Source of the DNA: Luzula sylvatica
Taxonomy: Eukaryota > Streptophyta > Magnoliopsida > Poales > Juncaceae
Assembly: GCA_946800325.1 (NCBI GenBank)
Contig: OX326956.1
Span: 23,410,356 to 23,474,355, forward strand
Length of the DNA stretch: 64,000 nucleotides
Direction: 5' to 3'
The position numbers were made by a program, and so were the translations under genes. Below the pieces are notes generated by a model. That model saw only the letters and a list, made by a program, of their open reading frames with translations, searched no databases and was not told the DNA's origin. This document shows, one piece after another, positions 58,556 to 64,000 of the stretch. How positions within the stretch are numbered: position 1 is the first letter of the stretch; each line of letters starts with the position of its first letter.

Positions 58556-59838
58556 TTCAAATTGTCGTTCATATTAGATAATTTTTTGGTATCGAAGCGG
58601 GAAAGCCAAAAGGGCGAAAAGGGAGACTCTGAGGCGGAGGCAAACCCTAGCTGCCTCCGCCTCCGCCACCACCTCCCCTCACCAGCGCAAGAGCGACGGG
58701 CGAGGCCGACAGCTCCGAGAGGCGAACTCGAACTCCGAACTCCGCGACGGGCGACGGCGAGACTCGAACTCCGCGACAACGGCGAGGAAAGGGAGCCAGC
58801 GGGAGAGGAAAGAGGCCCTGGCGGAAATCCGGCGACGGAAACTTGCATAGTCTCCGGCCGTCGTCTCCATAGACTCTGGCTTTCGCCTCTTAACCTCTTT
58901 CCTCCACCGTTCTTCTCCCTCTTTGTGTTAGTGCGTGGAGATGGGACTCGCTGCCAGGAGAACCTGATCGATAGGAGAGGACGATCGGCGTGTGTGGAGA
59001 AGATGACCCGTGCGAGGAGGAGCTGCCGTCGTGGCGTTGAGCGACGAAATTGGCTTATGTGAATTAGATTACGTCTGCTATGCAATTTATGTACACTAAT
59101 TGGAGAAGAAGAAGGTGAATTTCCCCCAATTGGTGCGTGAAGGTCAATAATCGGGAGAGATCAGAATCACAGACAGAGATTCACTGAGGGAAAATCAATA
59201 ATATTATTCACTGTATATAAGCGATTCTGAGGGCGATCGCCAGGCGACTCGGAGGGCGAGGCGAGGGCGGCGGCTAGGGTTTCGACGCAGATCCGACGCA
59301 GATCCGACGGCGGCGGCGGACGGCGAGGGTTTCCGAAGCTAGCGAGCGGCGGCGGCGGCTAGGGTTTCCGAAGCTAGCGAGGGCTGTCATCGGGGCGATT
59401 TTGGAGCTCCTCGAAGAGCAAAAACTCGAAAGGAAAAAGCGAGAAGGGAAAAAGGGAAATCGAAAAAACACGAGGTTGGTACCGAGTCTGGGGCGAGTCT
59501 GGGACGAGTCTGGGCCGAGTCTGGGGCGAGGCCGAGAGCGACGGCCGAGTCTGGGGCGAGTCTGGGGGCGAGTCCGAGAGCGACGGGCCGCGACAGCGAC
59601 GGTGACAGCTTCGATGACAATCCGAGCTCGCGCGACAAACCAAGGGCAGAGGGAGGTTGCGTTCGTCTAAGGATGGCCGAAAGCATCATCTCTCGGCATG
59701 TATCTTACTTTTGCAATTATAATTTATTTTTGCGAAACTACTTTTTTACATTTATCATGTAAAATCGCACAAATGTATTAAACTTTGCTTTAATATATTA
59801 AAAGAGGCTTCGCCTCTTTAGTTTTTAAAAAAAAAAAA
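58556..59838 (+). mobile_element. GC-rich poly(A) retroposon with 15-bp target-site duplication
   Basis: CATAACATAACCTAA occurs at 58541-58555 and 59839-59853, and the element ends in about 12 A directly before the right copy, as for LINE-driven retroposition. The interior is strikingly GC-rich for this window (AAACCCTAGC, GGCGGCGGCGGCTAGGGTTT twice, tandem GAGTCTGGGGC units at 59480-59590). Just before the tail is a strong hairpin, AAAGAGGC-TTC-GCCTCTTT. Open frames on both strands reflect GC content and have no domain. The family is unknown to me. Confidence 0.65.
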
Positions 59839-60713
59839 CATAACATAACCTAAATAAATAGAAGCCACTTTAAACTTTCTTGTTCACTTAGAACTTATCT
59901 TTTTTTCGAATGGTATCCAACAAGCATGTTTTTGCATTTAATAACACACCTTTTAACAAGAGGCCATTTACTGTGCCCCCAAACCCATCACCACATCCTT
60001 GATATCATATCCGTCTCCCAAAAATTACCCACTCGATTAACAATGCTTCGAATTAACAGTTGATTGAATTAATGAATTATTAGGTACTAATATGAGGTGT
60101 TAATTTACTCAAAATTAACTGTTAATTCGAAGCATTAATTAATTTGGAGAGAGAGTGGGGTGTAAATTGGAGTTGGGAATTAACACCCAACCCAAAAAAA
60201 CCAAAAGAGAATGGGATCGTGGGTGTGGTGATGGGTTTTGGAGTTGGGAATTAACACCCATCCTTAGTCTGGGGCGAGGCCGAGAGCGACGGCCGAGTCT
60301 GGGGCGAGTCTGGGGGCGAGTCCGAGAGCGACGGGCCGCGACAGCGACAGCGACGGTGACAACTTCGATGACAATCCGAGCTCGCGCGACAAACCAAGGG
60401 CAGAGGGAGGTTGCGTTCGTCTAAGGATGGCCGAAAGCATCATCTCTCGGCATGTATCTTACTTTTGCAATTATAATTTATTTTTGCGAAACTACTTTTT
60501 TACATTTATCATGTAAAATCGCACAAATGTATTAAACTTTGCTTTAATATATTAAAAGAGGCTTCGCCTCTTTAGTTTTTCAAAAAAAAAAACATAACAT
60601 AACCTAAATAAATAGAAGCCACTTTAAACTTTCTTGTTCACTTAGAACTTATCTTTTTTTCGAATGGTATCCAACAAGCATGTTTTTGCATTTAATAACA
60701 CACCTTTTAACAA
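59518..60713 (+). repeat. Direct duplication of the retroposon 3' half and its flank
   Basis: 59518-59959 recurs at 60266-60713 with about 99 percent identity by eye, the second copy having one extra AGCGAC. The copy includes the retroposon tail, the CATAACATAACCTAA flank and about 105 bp beyond. It stops seven bases before the NLR exon 2 acceptor. The 306 bp between copies (59960-60265) is unique and contains a short repeat of TTGGAGTTGGGAATTAACAC. Confidence 0.9.
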
Positions 60714-60720
60714 TATATAG

Positions 60721-63700
60721 GTACGCAATACGCCAATCGTCTCTATCCTCAATCCCAAGAGGGCCAACAAACGGCATAATTTCAAGTATAAGTTGAAAGA
60801 TGTGACGGGACAGATGGTTAGAACTACCGAATTGAATGAAATTCGCCAACGCATCTCCAATATCATGGCCAAGGATCAACATTCGTATGAGGAGGAGACC
60901 CCCCTCCTACCTCTGATAGTTGTTGGAAGAGAAGATGATGTTAGACGGATCATAAAATTTTTAGTTCCTTCTAATAATCAAATCACACCGGCCAATGTGG
61001 TGGTCTCGGCCATATATGGTATTGGTGGTATCGGTAAAACAACTCTTGCTCAACTACTATACAATGATCCAAGAGTATCAAATTATTTTGAACTGAGAAT
61101 ATGGATCCATGTTTCCAAATCAAAATTCGACATCAGAAAGGTGATCCGTTCAATAATCGAAGCAATTGACGGGTCACGTGTTGATGGAACCACAAGGCAA
61201 TGCCTAGAAGATTGTCTTGTAGAAAAGTTAAATGGAAGGAGGTATTTCCTTGTTATGGATGATTTCTGGCATGAGGATGGAAATGATTGGTTGATACTAA
61301 ATCGCCCTTTAAGCAAAGGTGCACCGGGTAGTAAAATCATAGTTACAACCAGGACTGAACTGGTCGCGAGAACAATGGGTACGAATCCATTGCCCACCTA
61401 TCATCTTACTCAATTGTCAGAGGATGAGTGTTGTTCTATAGTTTGCCAACATGTTTCAAACGATGACCCCAATGCAAAAGAAGATTTGAACAAGTTGAAG
61501 AAAGAGATAGTTAAGCATTGCAGAGGCGAACCAATAAAAGCAAATAGATTAGGCCATAAGCTTCGTAGAGAGCACGACAAACGCAAGTGGAAAGAAATCA
61601 TTGAGAAGGAAGAGCAATCCCCAAATGAATCATCCAGATATTGTGGGCTTCCGGCAGAATTAAAGCCGTGCCTGGCTTATTGCGCCATAATTCCCAAATC
61701 CATACAATTTAACAAGGAATGGGTAGTTCAGTTGTGGATGGCACAAAACTTACTTACTCATAATGATCCCAATATCAGTATCGAGGACCTAGGTAGTGAA
61801 TATTTTGATTCATTGGTACAAAAATCATTTATCCAAAAAGAGAGAGACGACCCTAACGGGGACAATCATATGTATAGCATTCCCGATTTCATTCATGGTG
61901 TTACTCAAAGTATTTGGGCGAAAGAGTGTTTTATCTTAGAGCCTGGGAAAAACTTTACGCCCAACGGAAGTGTCAGGCATTTGTCATGTGTATCTTCAAC
62001 CGAGTCAATTTCGAATACCCCTGAACAATCTATTCTAAATAGTCCCGAGACCCTCAAAAAGATTTACCAATGCACTGGTCTTTACAGTCTCCTGATTTTC
62101 CGTGGTTTCTTAGATGACCATTCTCTAATAGAACTTACCCATAAATTGGAAAAGTTGCGTACTTTAGATTTAAGCGAGTGCGACCTTACTAATTTACCAA
62201 ACTCAATTGGTCATCTTTTGCATCTTCGATGCTTACAACTCCAGAAGACAAGGATCACGAAGCTACCTAAGTCGATCGGGTGCCTTTACAACCTCCAGAC
62301 TTTAGGACTTAGAAATTGTAATTTCCTCACAGAATTACCAAACGAAATTGCAAATCACTTACTAGAGCTTCGTTGCCTTGATTTGCATCTTGATGATGAC
62401 TCATTGAGAGTGACACCATGCCAATTAAAGTCCATGCCTCGAAAAATCGGTCGGCTGACTAAGCTTAGGATTCTATCTAGATTTGTAGTAAGCCCAAGTG
62501 CTCATTGTGGTATAAGCGAGTTAAGCAACCTAAACGATCTCCATGGTGAGCTTATAATCTCAAACTTGGATTTCGTTAAAAACCCAAAAGCTAGTTTAGA
62601 AAGCAAAGGCCACATTAAAAGGCTAGGTCTTCAATGGAACAAAGGTTCAAAAGAAAGTCCCTGTGAAGAAGAAGAGAAAGTTTTAGAAGCATTGAAACCT
62701 AGCACGGGCATTAAGGAGCTTAATATAGTTGGTTTTGGTGGTATGAAATTTCCTACATGGCTACATTCGGAATATTTATCTAATCTAGAAACGCTTTGCC
62801 TATCCGATTGCAGTAACTGTGTTGAACTCCCGCATATTGGATACTTGCGTAAATTAAGAGATCTGTGCATAAAAGGATTGGATAATTTGAAAATCGTCAA
62901 CGACACCTTTTGCGGAAGTAGCCGAGCCCGTTTTCCGTCCCTAAAGAAGCTAACATTTGAGTACATGAAGAGCTTAGAGAAGTGGTCCTCGCACGGAACA
63001 TGTGAATTGCCATGTTTGATCGAGCTTGTTCTCAAGGATTGCCCAAACCTAGAAAATGTTAGCCATGATCTTCCATCCTTAACAACATTGAAAATAAAAA
63101 GATCACCTAAATTTCGTGGAGTGCGAAAATACCCATCTCTCAAGTACTTTGAGGTAGATGCGAGCGCTGATGAGCATGGAAGCAACCATCAGTGGATCTG
63201 GGGCTCGTGGCGTACTCTCTCCACACTTCATTCGTTAACCCTAAGCTGGTTGCATATAGATAAATTACCTTCCGGTTTATCGATACTTAATTCTCTACAA
63301 CTTCTCGAGATAAGCCACTGCGATAACCTAATACTAATTCCTGATTATTGGATACCTCATTGCGTGACCCGTCTGAGCATCAAACATTGCTCAAAGATAC
63401 AAACACTTCCAGTTGGGATACAAACCCTAAAATCATTGGAAGATTTAGAGATAACAGAATGCAAGCAACTCGTATCTCTACCCGGATTACGAAAGCTCAA
63501 TACACTCACTGGTTTAGCGATCTCAGGTTGTCATTCACTTGCTTCATTGCCACGTGACGGGTTGCCAAAGAACCTTCAATTTTTAGGTATTAATAATTGC
63601 CCCCTGCTTGAAAAAAAATGCAAGAACCGCGGTAACCTTGAATGGGAAATGGTCAGTCGTGTTGCCACCTTTTGGATCAACGAAAAGCTGGAAAAAGTCG

Positions 63701-63836
63701 GAGGATTTCACAAAGGTAACCTTTTCACTCACTTCTATCTCAAAACTGAAGTTCAAAAGTTATACTAGACTTATTGTTTACAATGTGTGTTCGTTTGCTT
63801 TCATTTCCTCGAGCAGGAGAAAGTTCAAGGCAATAG
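60721..63836 (+). CDS. CC-NLR disease-resistance protein: NB-ARC and LRR exons
   Basis: The main exon (60721-63715) opens after ATATATAG with VRNTPIVSILNPKRANKRHN in phase 0. The last exon (63817-63836) adds ESSRQ and a stop, mirroring the paralogue at 46983. NB-ARC motifs: P-loop GIGGIGKTT, kinase-2 FLVMDDFWHED, RNBS-B GSKIIVTTRTE, RNBS-D CLAYCAIIPKSIQFNKEW with WMAQ. GLPL is altered to GEPI (CRGEPIKANRLGHKL) and MHD to IPD (YSIPDFIHGV). About 20 LRRs follow (from LRTLDLSECDLTNLPNSIGH to GLPKNLQFLGINNC). CC-NLRs are cytoplasmic immune receptors that bind ADP/ATP and oligomerise on activation. The 998-codon frame is uninterrupted, but altered GLPL and MHD and the broken exon 1 leave function uncertain. 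Confidence 0.85.
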
Positions 63837-64000
63837 ATTATGATTCCGACAAATATTGCTTAAATGGAGAATATTCATTGTGGAATTTTGAAAAATATTT
63901 TTAAATTCACATGTTTTCTGCGTTGGTGAATTATTTGGTGCTTAATTTTGAAGTCTTTTGTATATTAGTGTGGTGTTGACATAAAATTGATTGAATTTCA
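63837..64000. other. 3' flank of the NLR gene
   Basis: Probable 3' untranslated region, AT-rich, reaching the window edge. No polyadenylation signal was assigned with confidence. Confidence 0.4.

Larger units (their letters stand above)
48538..60720 (+). other. Putative 12.2-kb NLR intron filled with transposons
   Basis: It begins with GTACTC and ends with AACAATATATAG. Both neighbouring exons are phase 0 and encode the adjoining parts of one CC-NLR (Rx-N, then the linker to NB-ARC). It contains a hAT-like element, two Mutator-like elements, a PIF/Harbinger transposon, a probable Helitron, a MITE, a GC-rich retroposon and a partial duplication. That this is one transcribed intron is inference; loss of the 5' part of the gene by insertion is the alternative. 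Confidence 0.55.

Noticed and set aside
58552..59085. 177-codon minus and 166-codon plus open frames in GC-rich DNA
   Set aside because: Opposite frames are both open because of GC content, with Arg/Ser-rich low-complexity translations and no domain. I treat them as part of a retroposon.

Overview
The window is nuclear DNA of a flowering plant, most likely a eudicot. It is AT-rich, its genes are split by GT-AG introns, and it carries an F-box/FBD-like gene, a CC-NLR resistance gene, an LTI65/RD29-type stress gene and a dense set of plant transposable elements (Copia, LINE, SINE, Mutator-like, hAT-like, PIF/Harbinger, probable Helitron). I cannot fix the order or genus from the sequence alone. 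All exon models were read by eye from splice sites and frame.

Layout. 1-8.5 kb: AT-rich DNA with one minus-strand F-box/FBD-like gene (1552-3168) broken by a single in-frame stop, plus a Mutator-like element, a SINE and a small MITE. 8.5-23.2 kb: two related Copia retrotransposons. The first (minus strand, 8574-13693) keeps gag, integrase and RNase H remnants but has lost reverse transcriptase and its 5' end. The second (plus strand, 13694-23210) has two almost identical 2308-bp LTRs around a decayed interior. Its leader holds an array of 15 imperfect 16-bp palindromes of the type GTCCGTTGTAACGGAC. 23.2-27.5 kb: intergenic with SINE fragments. 27.9-31.4 kb: an intact nine-exon gene for an NT-C2/coiled-coil (myosin-heavy-chain-like) protein. 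31.4-35.8 kb: AT-rich with a direct repeat pair. 36.0-38.1 kb: an intact six-exon LTI65/RD29B (CAP160)-like gene with a five-unit coding minisatellite and an ABRE-type promoter. 39.5-42.7 kb: a 5'-truncated LINE with a perfect 16-bp target-site duplication. 43.5-43.9 kb: a two-exon remnant of an AE7/MIP18 gene.

44.4-63.8 kb is an NLR cluster. First comes an NLR 3' fragment whose LRR region was tandemly duplicated (1109 bp) after a solo LTR had inserted in it. Then comes what reads as one NLR gene: an Rx-type coiled-coil exon at 48.3-48.5 kb and an NB-ARC/LRR exon at 60.7-63.7 kb. The two are separated by a phase-0 gap of about 12.2 kb filled with a hAT-like element, two Mutator-like elements with 9-bp duplications, a nearly intact PIF/Harbinger transposon (transposase plus Myb/SANT-like gene), a Helitron-like end, a MITE and a GC-rich poly(A) retroposon with a 15-bp duplication.

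The most unusual signals are the palindrome arrays in the transcribed leaders of two related Copia elements, the young LTR pair around a long-dead pol region (implying movement in trans), and the transposon-packed NLR intron with a frameshifted first exon and degenerate GLPL and MHD motifs.
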